Positions 17,261 to 25,300 of a stretch of 51,381 nt of DNA are shown here, piece by piece. A model generated the notes under the pieces. That model saw nothing but the letters and a program-made list of their open reading frames with translations, searched no databases and was not told the DNA's origin. Source of the DNA: Thermoanaerobaculia bacterium (GTDB taxonomy: Bacteria > Acidobacteriota > Thermoanaerobaculia > Multivoradales > JAHEKO01); contig CAMYOG010000035.1 in assembly GCA_947259925.1 (NCBI GenBank), positions 1 to 51,381 of the forward strand, in the 5' to 3' direction. Numbering within the stretch: position 1 is the stretch's first letter; each line of letters begins with the position of its first letter. The position numbers and the translations under genes are program-made.

Positions 17261-17455
17261 GTGCCGAAACAGAAGACACATCGTGGCGCCGCGAAGCGCT
17301 TCAAGGTGACCGGCGGCGGCAAGGTCATGCGCCATCACGCCGGGGCCAGCCACAACCTGGGCAAGAAGAACATCAAGCGCAAGCGCAATCTGCGCAAGGC
17401 GACCCAGGTGGCCGCCAAGTTCGAGAAGAAGATCAAGGGGATCATCGGTAGTTAG
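17261..17455 (+). CDS. rpmI: 50S ribosomal protein L35
   Basis: A 64-aa protein beginning MPKQKTHRGAAKRFKVTGGG, the classic L35 N-terminus, and very rich in Lys and Arg. The GTG at 17261 is supported by GAGG at 17249-17252; the frame is open further upstream, but that extension has no L35 homology. It is followed after 118 nt by rplT in the usual L35-L20 order. The gap holds GC-rich inverted segments around 17509-17545 that could be a leader structure; I cannot match them to a known L20 operator. Confidence 0.97.
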   Translation: MPKQKTHRGAAKRFKVTGGGKVMRHHAGASHNLGKKNIKRKRNLRKATQVAAKFEKKIKGIIGS

Positions 17456-17573
17456 TTGACTCACATCGCCGTATGTCGCTCTGGGAGGAGAACCGTCCTG
17501 GGGCGCACGGCCAGAGCCGGCAACGCCGGACTCGCCAATCGGCCCTTCCGGGCCCAGAAAACGGGGTTCTGAG

Positions 17574-17942
17574 ATGGCACGCGTTACACGCGGATACAAG
17601 AAAGCTCAAAGACGAAGAAAGATTCTGAAGCTCGCGCGGGGCTACTACGGCACCAAGTCGCGGGCCCATCGCATCGCCAAGCAGGCGGTCGACCGTTCCC
17701 AGGCGTTTGCCTACCGCGACCGGCGCCGCAAGAAGCGTGACTTCCGCCGGCTCTGGATCGTGCGGATCAACGCCGCCGCGCGCCTCAACGGGCTCTCCTA
17801 CAACCGGCTGATGAACGGCCTCAAGCGGGCCGACTGCGAGCTGAATCGGAAGATGCTCGCCGACGTCGCGGTGCGCGACCCCGAGGGGTTTACGGAGATC
17901 GCCGCCGTCGCCAAGCAGGCGCTCGGCCACCAGGACGGCTAG
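17574..17942 (+). CDS. rplT: 50S ribosomal protein L20
   Basis: A 122-aa protein starting [20 protein letters not shown], with conserved [31 protein letters not shown] and [13 protein letters not shown] blocks. Length and composition are typical of L20, which binds 23S rRNA early in large-subunit assembly and in some bacteria represses its own operon. It sits 10 nt before pheS, so translation coupling is likely. Confidence 0.98.
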   Translation: MARVTRGYKKAQRRRKILKLARGYYGTKSRAHRIAKQAVDRSQAFAYRDRRRKKRDFRRLWIVRINAAARLNGLSYNRLMNGLKRADCELNRKMLADVAVRDPEGFTEIAAVAKQALGHQDG

Positions 17943-17952
17943 GGGGTTCGTC

Positions 17953-18975
17953 GTGAGCCCGCTGACCGAACTGGCGGAGCTCTCCCGGCAGTTCGAGGCC
18001 GAAGCCGCCGAGGTCGCCGATCCGGCGGCCTGGGAGGAGCTGCGCATCCGTTGGCTCGGCCGCAAGCAGGGCATCGTCCGCGCGCGGCTGGCGGCCTTCA
18101 AGGAGGTCCCACCCGAAGAGCGGCGCGACTACGGCCAGGCGGTCAACCGGCTCAAGGAGCAGGTCGAGAGCGGACTCGCGGATCTCGAATCGCGCCTCAC
18201 GACCGCCGCGGTCCCGGTCGTCGAGGCCGTGGACGTCACCCTCCCCGGCCGCCGGCCGATGATCGGCTCGATCCACCCGGTGAGCCGGGTGGCTGCCGAC
18301 GTCGTCGAGATCTTCGACGGTCTCGGCTACAGCGTCGCCGAGGGGCCGGAGATCGAGACCGACTACTACAACTTCGAGGCGCTCAACTTCCCGCCCGACC
18401 ATCCGGCGCGTGATACCCAGGACACCTTCTTCCTGCGCGACGAGCGGCTGCTCCGCACCCACACCTCGCCGGTGCAGATCCGGACGATGAAGGAGCGCCG
18501 CCCGCCGATCCGGATCCTCTGCCTGGGCAAGACGTTCCGGCACGACAACGACCTCAGGCACTCGCCGATGTTCCACCAGGTCGAGGGCCTGGCGGTGGCC
18601 GAGGGGATCACCTTCGGTCACCTCAAGGGCACCCTCTACGCCTTCCTCAAGCGGCTCTTCGGCCCGGAGACCGAGGTGCGCCTGCGCCCGAGCTTCTTCC
18701 CGTTCACCGAGCCGTCGGCCGAGGTCGACGTCACCTGCACGTTCTGCCACGGTGACGGCTGTCAGACCTGCTCGCAGACCGGCTGGATGGAGATCCTGGG
18801 CGCCGGCATGGTCGACCCGCGGGTGCTCGAGGGGTGCGGTATCGACCCCGACCGCTACAGCGGCTTCGCCTTCGGTATGGGACTCGACCGGGTGGCGATG
18901 AACCGTTACGGCATTCCCAACATCCGGGTCCTGTTCGACAACGACGAGCGCCTGCTCCGACAGGTGAAGCGCTGA
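17953..18975 (+). CDS. pheS: Phenylalanyl-tRNA synthetase alpha subunit
   Basis: A 340-aa class II catalytic subunit from a GTG start with AGGGGG upstream. An N-terminal coiled-coil (about 1-90) is followed by the core: HPVSRVAADVVEIF (motif 1), DTFFLRDERLLRTHTSPVQ, GKTFRHDNDLRHSPMFHQ (motif 2), and GFAFGMGLDRVAMNRYGIP (motif 3). It also has a CTFC/CQTC cysteine group near residue 265, frequent in bacterial PheS. It forms an alpha2-beta2 enzyme with PheT. Its stop codon overlaps the pheT start by one base (TGATG). Confidence 0.98.
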   Translation: MSPLTELAELSRQFEAEAAEVADPAAWEELRIRWLGRKQGIVRARLAAFKEVPPEERRDYGQAVNRLKEQVESGLADLESRLTTAAVPVVEAVDVTLPGRRPMIGSIHPVSRVAADVVEIFDGLGYSVAEGPEIETDYYNFEALNFPPDHPARDTQDTFFLRDERLLRTHTSPVQIRTMKERRPPIRILCLGKTFRHDNDLRHSPMFHQVEGLAVAEGITFGHLKGTLYAFLKRLFGPETEVRLRPSFFPFTEPSAEVDVTCTFCHGDGCQTCSQTGWMEILGAGMVDPRVLEGCGIDPDRYSGFAFGMGLDRVAMNRYGIPNIRVLFDNDERLLRQVKR

Positions 18976-21017
18976 TGGAGTTCTCGCGCAACTGGCTGGC
19001 GCGCTACGTCGAGCTGCCGGACGAGGTCGACGAGCTGGCCGCGAAGCTGACCGCCGCCGGTCTGGCGGTGGAGGGCCTGGAGCGCCGGGACGGCGACGTC
19101 TTGATGGAAGTGGACGTCACCACCAACCGCCCGGACTGCATGAACCATCTCGGCCTCGCGCGCGAGGTGGCGGTGCTCTTCGATCGACCGCTGCGGCCGC
19201 CGGCGGCCGAGCTCGAAGAGAGCGACGAGGCGACCGCGGACATCGTGGAGATCGAGCTCTCGACGCCCGACTGCCCCGAGTACGTGGCACGGGTGGTGCG
19301 CGGCATCCGAGTCGGTCCGAGCCCGGAATGGCTGCGGCAGCAGCTCGAGGCGATCGGTCAACGGTCGATCAACAACGTCGTCGACATCACCAACTTCGTC
19401 TTGTGGGAGACCGGCCAACCAATCCACGCCTTCGATCTCGACACGCTGGCCGGACCGAAAATCGAGGTGCGCCATGCGCGTGCGGGCGAGAGCCTGACGA
19501 CCCTCGACGGCGAGCGCCGCGAGCTGAGCACCGGCGTCCTGGTGATCGCCGATGCCGAGCGCGTCGTGGCCCTGGCGGGCATCATGGGAGGTAGCGAGAC
19601 CGAGGTGTCGGAGGCGACCCGCGACGTCCTGATCGAGAGCGCCCATTTCGACCGCACGGCGGTGCGTCTCGGCGCCCGGCAGCTGGGTATGCACACCGAC
19701 GCCAGCCACCGGTTCGAGCGGGGCGGCGATCCCGCCGCCTGCCGGACGGCGGCCGATCGGGTAGCCGAGCTGCTGGCCGAGCTCGCCGGTGGCACGGTCA
19801 CCGGCGGTGCGCTCGAGAACCCGCATCCCGAGTACTTCGGGACCTTCGAAGGGACGGTCGATCTCGAGCGCCTGAACGCCTTCGCCGGCGTCGACTACCC
19901 GCGCCAGCGAGTCGAGTACTACTACCGTGGCCTCGGGTTCGACCCGCAGCCCACGGGTGAGACCGGACTCCGGCTGACCGTGCCGTCCTGGCGCTACTAC
20001 GACTTCTGGCAACGGCGCGAGAGCGGCGAGGTCTGGGAGGCCGATCTCTTCGAGGAGGCGATGCGCATGTTCGGCTACGACATGATCCCGGCGGCACTGC
20101 CGGCGATCGGCCCGCCCGACGCGGGGTCGAGCTTCGCCCACCGCAAGCGCGAGCGGATCCGCGAGGCGTTGGCTTCGTGCGGCTACTCCGAAGCGATCAA
20201 CTTCGCTTTCGGCCGGCGTGACGCGGACGGCCTGTTCCCCGGACTCGACCCGGTCGGCGAGCCGGTCGAGATCGCCAACCCGCTGTCGGAGCACTACGAG
20301 GTGATGCGGCGGTCGCTGCTGCCGAATCTGCTCGAGAGCGCGCGCTTCAACCTGCGACGGGGCGCCTCCACGGTCCGGCTGTTCGAGATCGGTAATCTCT
20401 TCCCGGGGGGCGAGGCGGACGAGATCGAGGCGGTGGCGGTCATCGCGGGTGGCTCCTCGCCGACCGCCTGGGACCGCCAGGAGCCGGTCGATCTGTTCGA
20501 GGTGAAGGGGGTACTCGAGAGCCTGTTCGAGAGATTCGACGGTCGCCTCGAGGTGCGACCGGCCGAGCCGTCCGGCTTCGTCGTGGGTAGCGGCTGTGAG
20601 CTCCTGGCCGAGGGTGCGGTGGTCGGCTACCTCGGGCAGATCGAAGAGCCCGAGTCGCCGTTCGCTGTCTTCGCCGCCGAGCTGAACGCGGCAGCTCTCG
20701 CCGAGGCGGAGCACCCCGAGCCGGTCCGAGCTCCGTCGCGCTTCCCGGCGATCTCCGCCGACATCACCCTGACCCACGCCGTCGATGTGCCGTGGAGCGA
20801 CCTGCAGAAGGCGATCGGAGAGGCTGGCGTCGAGCATCTCGCCTCGTTCGGCCTACGTGCGCGTTACGCGGGCGAAGGGGTGCCGGCGGGCGCCGTGAAC
20901 ACGACCATCTACTTCCTCTACAATGCCGCCGACCGGTCATTGACCCAGGAAGAGGTGAACGAGAGCCAGGCGTTGCTCACCCGGGAGCTCGAGCGGCGCT
21001 ACGGCTGGCAAGGCTAG
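18975..21017 (+). CDS. pheT: Phenylalanyl-tRNA synthetase beta subunit, lacking the EMAP-like tRNA-binding domain
   Basis: A 680-aa protein; the ATG at 18975 overlaps the pheS stop, and the upstream open extension to 18834 is within pheS. The N-terminus MEFSRNWLARYVELPDEVDE matches PheT domain B1, but after GLAVEGLE the chain goes directly to VDVTTNRPDCMNHLGLAREV. The usual OB-fold tRNA-binding (EMAP-like) segment of about 100-110 residues is missing, which explains the length of 680 against about 790-800. The B3/B4 editing, B5 and C-terminal FDX-ACB domains (RFPAISADITLTHAVD) are present. It should function with PheS; loss of this segment is the odd feature. Confidence 0.95.
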   Translation: MEFSRNWLARYVELPDEVDELAAKLTAAGLAVEGLERRDGDVLMEVDVTTNRPDCMNHLGLAREVAVLFDRPLRPPAAELEESDEATADIVEIELSTPDCPEYVARVVRGIRVGPSPEWLRQQLEAIGQRSINNVVDITNFVLWETGQPIHAFDLDTLAGPKIEVRHARAGESLTTLDGERRELSTGVLVIADAERVVALAGIMGGSETEVSEATRDVLIESAHFDRTAVRLGARQLGMHTDASHRFERGGDPAACRTAADRVAELLAELAGGTVTGGALENPHPEYFGTFEGTVDLERLNAFAGVDYPRQRVEYYYRGLGFDPQPTGETGLRLTVPSWRYYDFWQRRESGEVWEADLFEEAMRMFGYDMIPAALPAIGPPDAGSSFAHRKRERIREALASCGYSEAINFAFGRRDADGLFPGLDPVGEPVEIANPLSEHYEVMRRSLLPNLLESARFNLRRGASTVRLFEIGNLFPGGEADEIEAVAVIAGGSSPTAWDRQEPVDLFEVKGVLESLFERFDGRLEVRPAEPSGFVVGSGCELLAEGAVVGYLGQIEEPESPFAVFAAELNAAALAEAEHPEPVRAPSRFPAISADITLTHAVDVPWSDLQKAIGEAGVEHLASFGLRARYAGEGVPAGAVNTTIYFLYNAADRSLTQEEVNESQALLTRELERRYGWQG

Positions 21018-21030
21018 ACGGGGGTCTCGA

Positions 21031-21243
21031 ATGGACTATCTGAAGAATCTGGAAGAGAAGGTCGGCGCCGCGTGCCAGCAGATCGAGGCGCTCCGCAAGC
21101 AGAACCGCGGGCTCAAGACCAAGGTGAAGAAGCTCGAATCCGAGCTCGCCGAGAGCTCCGACGGCGGCGCCTGGCGCAAGGAGAAGGCGGAAGTGCAGAA
21201 GCGCGTCGCAAAGCTCGCCGACGGCCTCGAAGCCCTGCTCTAA
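21031..21243 (+). CDS. Small coiled-coil protein, possible ZapB-like partner of ZapA
   Basis: A 70-aa protein that is almost entirely heptad coiled coil: LEEKVGAACQQIEALRKQNR, LKTKVKKLESELAE and a C-terminal VQKRVAKLADGLEALL. It starts 13 nt after pheT with a GGGGG ribosome-binding run, and zapA follows after a hairpin and a promoter. ZapB and related small division proteins are coiled coils beside ZapA in function, so a division role is plausible; sequence alone does not show homology. It is too short and low-complexity for a firm family call. Confidence 0.6.
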   Translation: MDYLKNLEEKVGAACQQIEALRKQNRGLKTKVKKLESELAESSDGGAWRKEKAEVQKRVAKLADGLEALL

Positions 21244-21248
21244 AACAC

Positions 21249-21313
21249 GGTGCCAGGCCTGCATGTATGCAGGTTCGGCACTACCGAACCTGCATACATG
21301 CAGGTCTGGCACC
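21249..21313. repeat. hairpin repeat of the GGTGCCAGGCCTGCA family
   Basis: Arms 21249-21278 and 21284-21313 are inverted copies matching at 29 of 30 positions around a 5-nt loop. The outer 15 nt are GGTGCCAGGCCTGCA, identical to those of the element at 30823. It directly follows the small coiled-coil gene and may also stop transcription. Confidence 0.8.
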
Positions 21314-21324
21314 GGGTGCCCGTG

Positions 21325-21333
21325 TGCTATAGT
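21325..21333 (+). promoter_or_regulatory. extended -10 promoter of zapA
   Basis: TGC-TATAGT is an extended -10 match. Initiation near 21340 would place a short dyad (21339-21352, TCGGTT/AACCGA) at the very 5' end of the mRNA. Confidence 0.5.
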
Positions 21334-21383
21334 CGAAATCGGTTCTAACCGACGTATCTGCCTCAAAAGGCAGGAGAAAGACA

Positions 21384-21686
21384 TTGGCGATGGCATCGAA
21401 GACGACCACGGCAACCGAGGTGGAGATCTTCGGTAACGTCTACAACGTCCGCGGCGAGAAGGACCCCGAGTACCTCCAGGAGCTGGCCGGCCTGGTCGAC
21501 ACCCGCATGCGGGAGATCTCGCAGCAGGTGGCGACGGTCGACTCGGCGAAGATCGCCATCCTGGCAGCGCTCAATATCGCAGACGAGCTTTTTCAGTGCC
21601 AGAGGCACGAGGAAGGGAGTCGAGTCGACGTCGAGGAGAAGGTGGCGGTGCTGGCCGGAGAGCTGGACAAGGCTCTCAAGGCTTGA
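21384..21686 (+). CDS. zapA: Cell division protein ZapA
   Basis: A 100-aa ZapA that binds FtsZ and promotes filament bundling at the division ring. Typical features are VEIFGNVYNVRGEKDPEYLQ, LAGLVDTRMREI and KIAILAALNIADEL. Two starts compete: TTG at 21384 lies 7 nt after GGAG (21373-21376), while ATG at 21390 lies 13 nt after it, so the TTG is preferred. A probable 6S RNA gene lies immediately downstream, as in many bacteria where zapA and ssrS are neighbours. Confidence 0.92.
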   Translation: MAMASKTTTATEVEIFGNVYNVRGEKDPEYLQELAGLVDTRMREISQQVATVDSAKIAILAALNIADELFQCQRHEEGSRVDVEEKVAVLAGELDKALKA

Positions 21687-21711
21687 GGCGCCCCACTTTT
21701 AGGAAGTGAAT

Positions 21712-21905
21712 GTGCATCCCCTGTGTGGTTTCGTGATGGGTCAAGCATTTGTAGAACCAACACTGCTACTTCGGGAGTTCTACATCCGCGCGGCCTGTGC
21801 CAGCCCCGCTCGAACGGGGACGCTAACGGCTCGTGGTGCGGACACCCACCTGGTGAGAATCAGGTTCTAAGAGGTACTACCCACACGGCTTCGCGGGGGG
21901 TGCGG
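21712..21905 (+). ncRNA. ssrS: 6S RNA (probable)
   Basis: The 288-nt gap between zapA and rny holds a sequence that folds like 6S RNA. A closing stem pairs GCATCCCC with GGGGGGTGC, and GTGTGG with CCACAC, at the two ends. The 3' half has the 6S-like hairpin ACCTG-loop-CAGGT preceded by GACACCC and followed by a TTCTAAGAGG segment, paralleling the E. coli 6S region near ACACAUUCACC. The middle is a long, interrupted helix. 6S RNA mimics an open promoter and binds sigma70 RNA polymerase. The zapA neighbourhood supports the call. The ends are approximate and come only from the terminal stem. Confidence 0.8.
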
Positions 21906-21974
21906 TTTCTTCCCGCCACCTGAGTAAACGACTCGAATCGCCCTTTCTGGTGCCCTTCGACAGGGGGCCACAAA

Positions 21975-23537
21975 GTGGATAACAACTTGCTGATCGGAGC
22001 GGCCGCGGGTGCGGTCCTGATCGCGGCGGTGCTCTGGTGGTTTTTCATCCGTCGGGCGGCGCATCGGGCGAGCGCCGAGGCGGAGAAGCAGTCCGAGAAG
22101 CTGCTCGCCGAGGCCCAGCGTGAAGCCGACGCCAAGCTGCGCGAGGCGGAGCTGACCGCCAAGGAGAAGCTGCATCAGGCGCGCAACGAGTTCGAGAAGG
22201 CGTCGCGCAAGCGGCGCTCGGAGCTCGAGAAGCTGGAGCGGCGTCTGAGCCAGAAGGAGGACCACCTCGACAAGCGTCTGGTCGACTTCGACCAGAAGGA
22301 GAAGAAGCTCGGCGACCGCGAGCGGTCGATCGGAGGGCGCGAGCAGCGCCTCGAGCAGCGCCAGCAAGAGCTCGACGAGCTGATCCAGCAGGAGCGCGGC
22401 AAGCTCGAGCAGATCGCCGGCCTGACCGCCCAACAGGCCAAGGAAGAGCTGACCAAGAGCCTGGAGAACGAAGCCCGCATGGAAGCGGCGCACGCGGTCA
22501 GCCGGATCGAGGAGGAGGCGCGCGAGCAGGCGTCTAGCAAGGCCCAGAACATCGTCGGTATGGCGATCCAGCGCGCCGCTTCGGACTATGTCGCCGAGAC
22601 CACGGTCTCGGCGGTCATGCTGCCGTCCGACGAGATGAAGGGGCGCATCATCGGCCGTGAGGGGCGCAACATCCGAGCGCTGGAGGCGGCCACCGGGGTC
22701 GATCTGATCGTCGACGACACCCCCGAGGCCGTCATCCTCTCCGGTTTCGACCCCTTCCGGCGGGAGATCGCCCGGGCCGCCCTCGAGAAGTTGATCGCCG
22801 ACGGCCGGATCCACCCGGCACGCATCGAGGAGGTGGTGGAGAAGGTCAAGGCCGACTTCGACCAGCGGATCAGGAAGGAAGGCGAAGCCGCGCTGCTCGA
22901 GCTCAACATCCCCAACGTGCACAGCGAGCTGGTCAAGCTGCTCGGCCGGCTCCGCTTCCGGACCTCGTACGGACAGAACGTCCTGCAGCACAGCAAGGAG
23001 GTCGCCTTCCTCGCCGGCACCATGGCTGCTGAGCTGCGCGTCAACGTGCCGGTCGCCAAGCGCGCCGGCCTGATGCACGACATCGGCAAGGCCGTCGATC
23101 GCGAGATGGAGGGCACGCACCTCGAGATCGGCATCAACCTGCTGCGCAAGTACGGCGAGACCGAGGAAGTCGTGCACGCGATGGCGTGTCACCACGGTGA
23201 CTACGATCCGGAGACGGTGGAGGCGGTTCTGGTCACCGCGGCGGACGCCCTGTCGGCGGCGCGGCCGGGTGCGCGACGCGAGATTCTGGAGACCTACGTC
23301 AAGCGACTGGAGAAGCTCGAGGAGCTGGCGTCCAGCTTCAAGGGGGTCCAGAAGAGCTTCGCCATCCAGGCCGGACGCGAGATCCGGGTGATCGTCGACA
23401 GCAAGAAGTTGGCCGACGAACAGGCGGTCTGGCTGTCGCGGGACATCGCCAAGAAGGTCGAATCGGAGCTCACCTATCCAGGCCAGATCAAGGTGACCGT
23501 CATCCGAGAGACCCGCTCGATCGAGTACGCAAAGTGA
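21975..23537 (+). CDS. rny: Ribonuclease Y
   Basis: A 520-aa membrane-anchored endoribonuclease that starts mRNA decay. It has a GTG start with an N-terminal membrane helix ([20 protein letters not shown]), a charged coiled coil (about 30-190), a KH domain with [15 protein letters not shown], and an HD domain with [10 protein letters not shown]. Length and order match B. subtilis RNase Y. The following metallophosphoesterase gene overlaps by 4 nt, the ymdA-ymdB arrangement of Firmicutes. Confidence 0.97.
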   Translation: MDNNLLIGAAAGAVLIAAVLWWFFIRRAAHRASAEAEKQSEKLLAEAQREADAKLREAELTAKEKLHQARNEFEKASRKRRSELEKLERRLSQKEDHLDKRLVDFDQKEKKLGDRERSIGGREQRLEQRQQELDELIQQERGKLEQIAGLTAQQAKEELTKSLENEARMEAAHAVSRIEEEAREQASSKAQNIVGMAIQRAASDYVAETTVSAVMLPSDEMKGRIIGREGRNIRALEAATGVDLIVDDTPEAVILSGFDPFRREIARAALEKLIADGRIHPARIEEVVEKVKADFDQRIRKEGEAALLELNIPNVHSELVKLLGRLRFRTSYGQNVLQHSKEVAFLAGTMAAELRVNVPVAKRAGLMHDIGKAVDREMEGTHLEIGINLLRKYGETEEVVHAMACHHGDYDPETVEAVLVTAADALSAARPGARREILETYVKRLEKLEELASSFKGVQKSFAIQAGREIRVIVDSKKLADEQAVWLSRDIAKKVESELTYPGQIKVTVIRETRSIEYAK

Positions 23538-24322
23538 AGGCTCTGTTGGTCGGCGACGTCGTCGGCAAGCCCGGCCGTCGCATCCTCAAGGCGCTCCTGT
23601 CGGGCATCGTCGATCGTCATCGGATCGACTATGTCGTGGTGAACGTCGAGAACGCCGCCGGCGGATTCGGCATCACCACCGCGATCGCCGAGGAGCTCTC
23701 GGAGCTGCCGATCGACTGCTTCACCAGCGGCAATCACATCTGGGACAAGAGCGACGGTATGGCGGTGCTCGACCAGGACCGGCGCTTCCTCCGCCCGGCC
23801 AACTACCCGGCGGGGAACCCGGGGGTCGGCATGCACGTCGGCGAGACCCCGGGCGGCATCCGGGTCGCGACGATCAACCTCGAGGGGCGGGTCTTCATGA
23901 AACCGCTCGAGTCGCCGTTCGAGGTCGCCGATCGCCTGCTCGACGACCTGGACGAAGAGGTCCGCGTCGTGCTGGTCGACTTTCACGCCGAGGCGACCAG
24001 CGAGAAGCAGGCGCTCGGCTTCTACCTGGATGGTCGGGTGAGCGCTGTCGTCGGCACCCACACGCACGTGCCGACGGCCGACGAGCGAGTCCTTCCCCAG
24101 GGGACCGCGTTCCTGACCGACCTCGGCATGACCGGCCCCTACGAGTCGATCATCGGCATGCGCGTCGACAAGGTGCTGAGGCGTTTCAAGCTACACTCGC
24201 CTGGGGCTTTCGAGGTCGCCAAACGCGACGTCCGCCTGGCAGCCGTGGTCGTGGACATCGACGAGACCAGCGGCTCGGCGCGGGGGATCGAGCGCCTCCT
24301 GCTCACCGATGAAGCAAGCTGA
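23534..24322 (+). CDS. ymdB: TIGR00282/YmdB-family metallophosphoesterase
   Basis: A 262-aa protein with the full set of YmdB motifs: [42 protein letters not shown] and [11 protein letters not shown]. subtilis YmdB hydrolyses 2',3'-cyclic nucleotides and affects biofilm and motility decisions; the same chemistry is expected here. The GTG start overlaps the rny stop codon. The next gene, a glycosyltransferase, begins 14 nt before this one ends. Confidence 0.93.
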   Translation: MKALLVGDVVGKPGRRILKALLSGIVDRHRIDYVVVNVENAAGGFGITTAIAEELSELPIDCFTSGNHIWDKSDGMAVLDQDRRFLRPANYPAGNPGVGMHVGETPGGIRVATINLEGRVFMKPLESPFEVADRLLDDLDEEVRVVLVDFHAEATSEKQALGFYLDGRVSAVVGTHTHVPTADERVLPQGTAFLTDLGMTGPYESIIGMRVDKVLRRFKLHSPGAFEVAKRDVRLAAVVVDIDETSGSARGIERLLLTDEAS

Positions 24323-25184
24323 GGGCATCCGCACTCTCGACGATCTCCGCGACTCGTCCGGGCGCGAGCCACTGTCGGTGATCGTCACCACCTACAACGA
24401 GGAGCGGAACATCGCCGACTGCCTCGAATCGGTCCTCTGGGCGGACGAGATCCTGGTGGTCGACTCGTATTCCGACGACCAGACGGTCGAGCTGGCACGC
24501 GCCTTTCCGGTGCAGATCCTCGAGCGGGAGTACTTCGGCTCAGCGGCCCAGAAGAACTGGTCGATGGACCAGGTCAAGCACACCTGGGTGCTGATCCTCG
24601 ACGCCGACGAGCGGGTGCCCGAGGAGCTGGCGCGCGAGATCCTTTCGCTCCTGGTCGAAGGGCCGAAGTTCAACGGCTATTACATCCGACGACGGAATAT
24701 CCTGCTCGATCGAACCATTCGCCATTCGGGTTGGTCGACCGACAAGGTGATCCGCTTTTTCGACCGCGGCAAGGGCCGCTACCCGAACCGGCGGGTGCAC
24801 ACCGACCTCGACATCAGCGGACCGATCCCGACCCTGCGCAACCCGCTCGTCCACTTCACCTACCGCGACTTCGATCAGTACTTCGAAAAGCTCCTCAACT
24901 ACGCCGAATGGGGAGCCGCGCAGGGCTTTCGCGAGGGCCGGCGGGTCGGCTTCCTGGCGGTCGCGGGGCGACCGTTCTGGCGCTTCGTGCGCACCTACTT
25001 CCTCCAGCTCGGGATCCTCGACGGCTTGCACGGCCTCGCGGTCTGTGGCTTGCAAGCGGTCGCGGTCTTCCTGAAGTACCTGCGCCACTGGGAGTACGGC
25101 ATTCGCGAGCAGATGGGCGAGGAGATCGTCCTGCCTGCGTTCGACGAGGACGAGAAGACCTGGCAGCGGCCGGAGCCGGAGTAG
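24309..25184 (+). CDS. Glycosyltransferase family 2, WaaE/KdtX-like
   Basis: A 291-aa GT2 enzyme. After about 18 N-terminal residues, LSVIVTTYNEERNIADCLES begins the Rossmann-like GT-A fold. DEILVVDSYSDDQT and WVLILDADERVPEE supply the nucleotide-sugar and metal site. The C-terminal half (HFTYRDFDQYFEKL, and a hydrophobic RTYFLQLGILDGLHGL segment) resembles WaaE/KdtX enzymes that add a hexose to the lipopolysaccharide inner core. The ATG lies inside the end of the ymdB-like gene, so it is co-transcribed with rny. A role in LPS core synthesis is inferred from the family. Confidence 0.82.
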   Translation: MKQAEGIRTLDDLRDSSGREPLSVIVTTYNEERNIADCLESVLWADEILVVDSYSDDQTVELARAFPVQILEREYFGSAAQKNWSMDQVKHTWVLILDADERVPEELAREILSLLVEGPKFNGYYIRRRNILLDRTIRHSGWSTDKVIRFFDRGKGRYPNRRVHTDLDISGPIPTLRNPLVHFTYRDFDQYFEKLLNYAEWGAAQGFREGRRVGFLAVAGRPFWRFVRTYFLQLGILDGLHGLAVCGLQAVAVFLKYLRHWEYGIREQMGEEIVLPAFDEDEKTWQRPEPE

Positions 25185-25288
25185 GCCGGAGCTGACGTCC
25201 CGAGGCGGATCCGCCCCCGCCGCGTATCGGGCGACTCGCGCCACTCGGTGATGTAAGCCGTTGCACTGCGCACCCGGGCGGGCGACCC

Positions 25289-25294
25289 TAGGGT
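25289..25294 (+). promoter_or_regulatory. -10-like TAGGGT placed for a leaderless mRNA
   Basis: TAGGGT ends 6 nt before ATG 25301. An alternative ATG at 25322 has GAGG at 25311-25314, so either a leaderless start at 25301 or a short-leader start at 25322 is possible. Confidence 0.3.
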
Positions 25295-25300
25295 AGGCGG

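Noticed and set aside
17456..17573. L20-binding attenuator between rpmI and rplT
   Set aside because: There are GC-rich inverted segments, but I could not match them to a known L20 leader structure.
18834..18974. Upstream extension of pheT
   Set aside because: It lies entirely within pheS, and the ATG at 18975 overlapping the pheS stop gives the normal PheT start.
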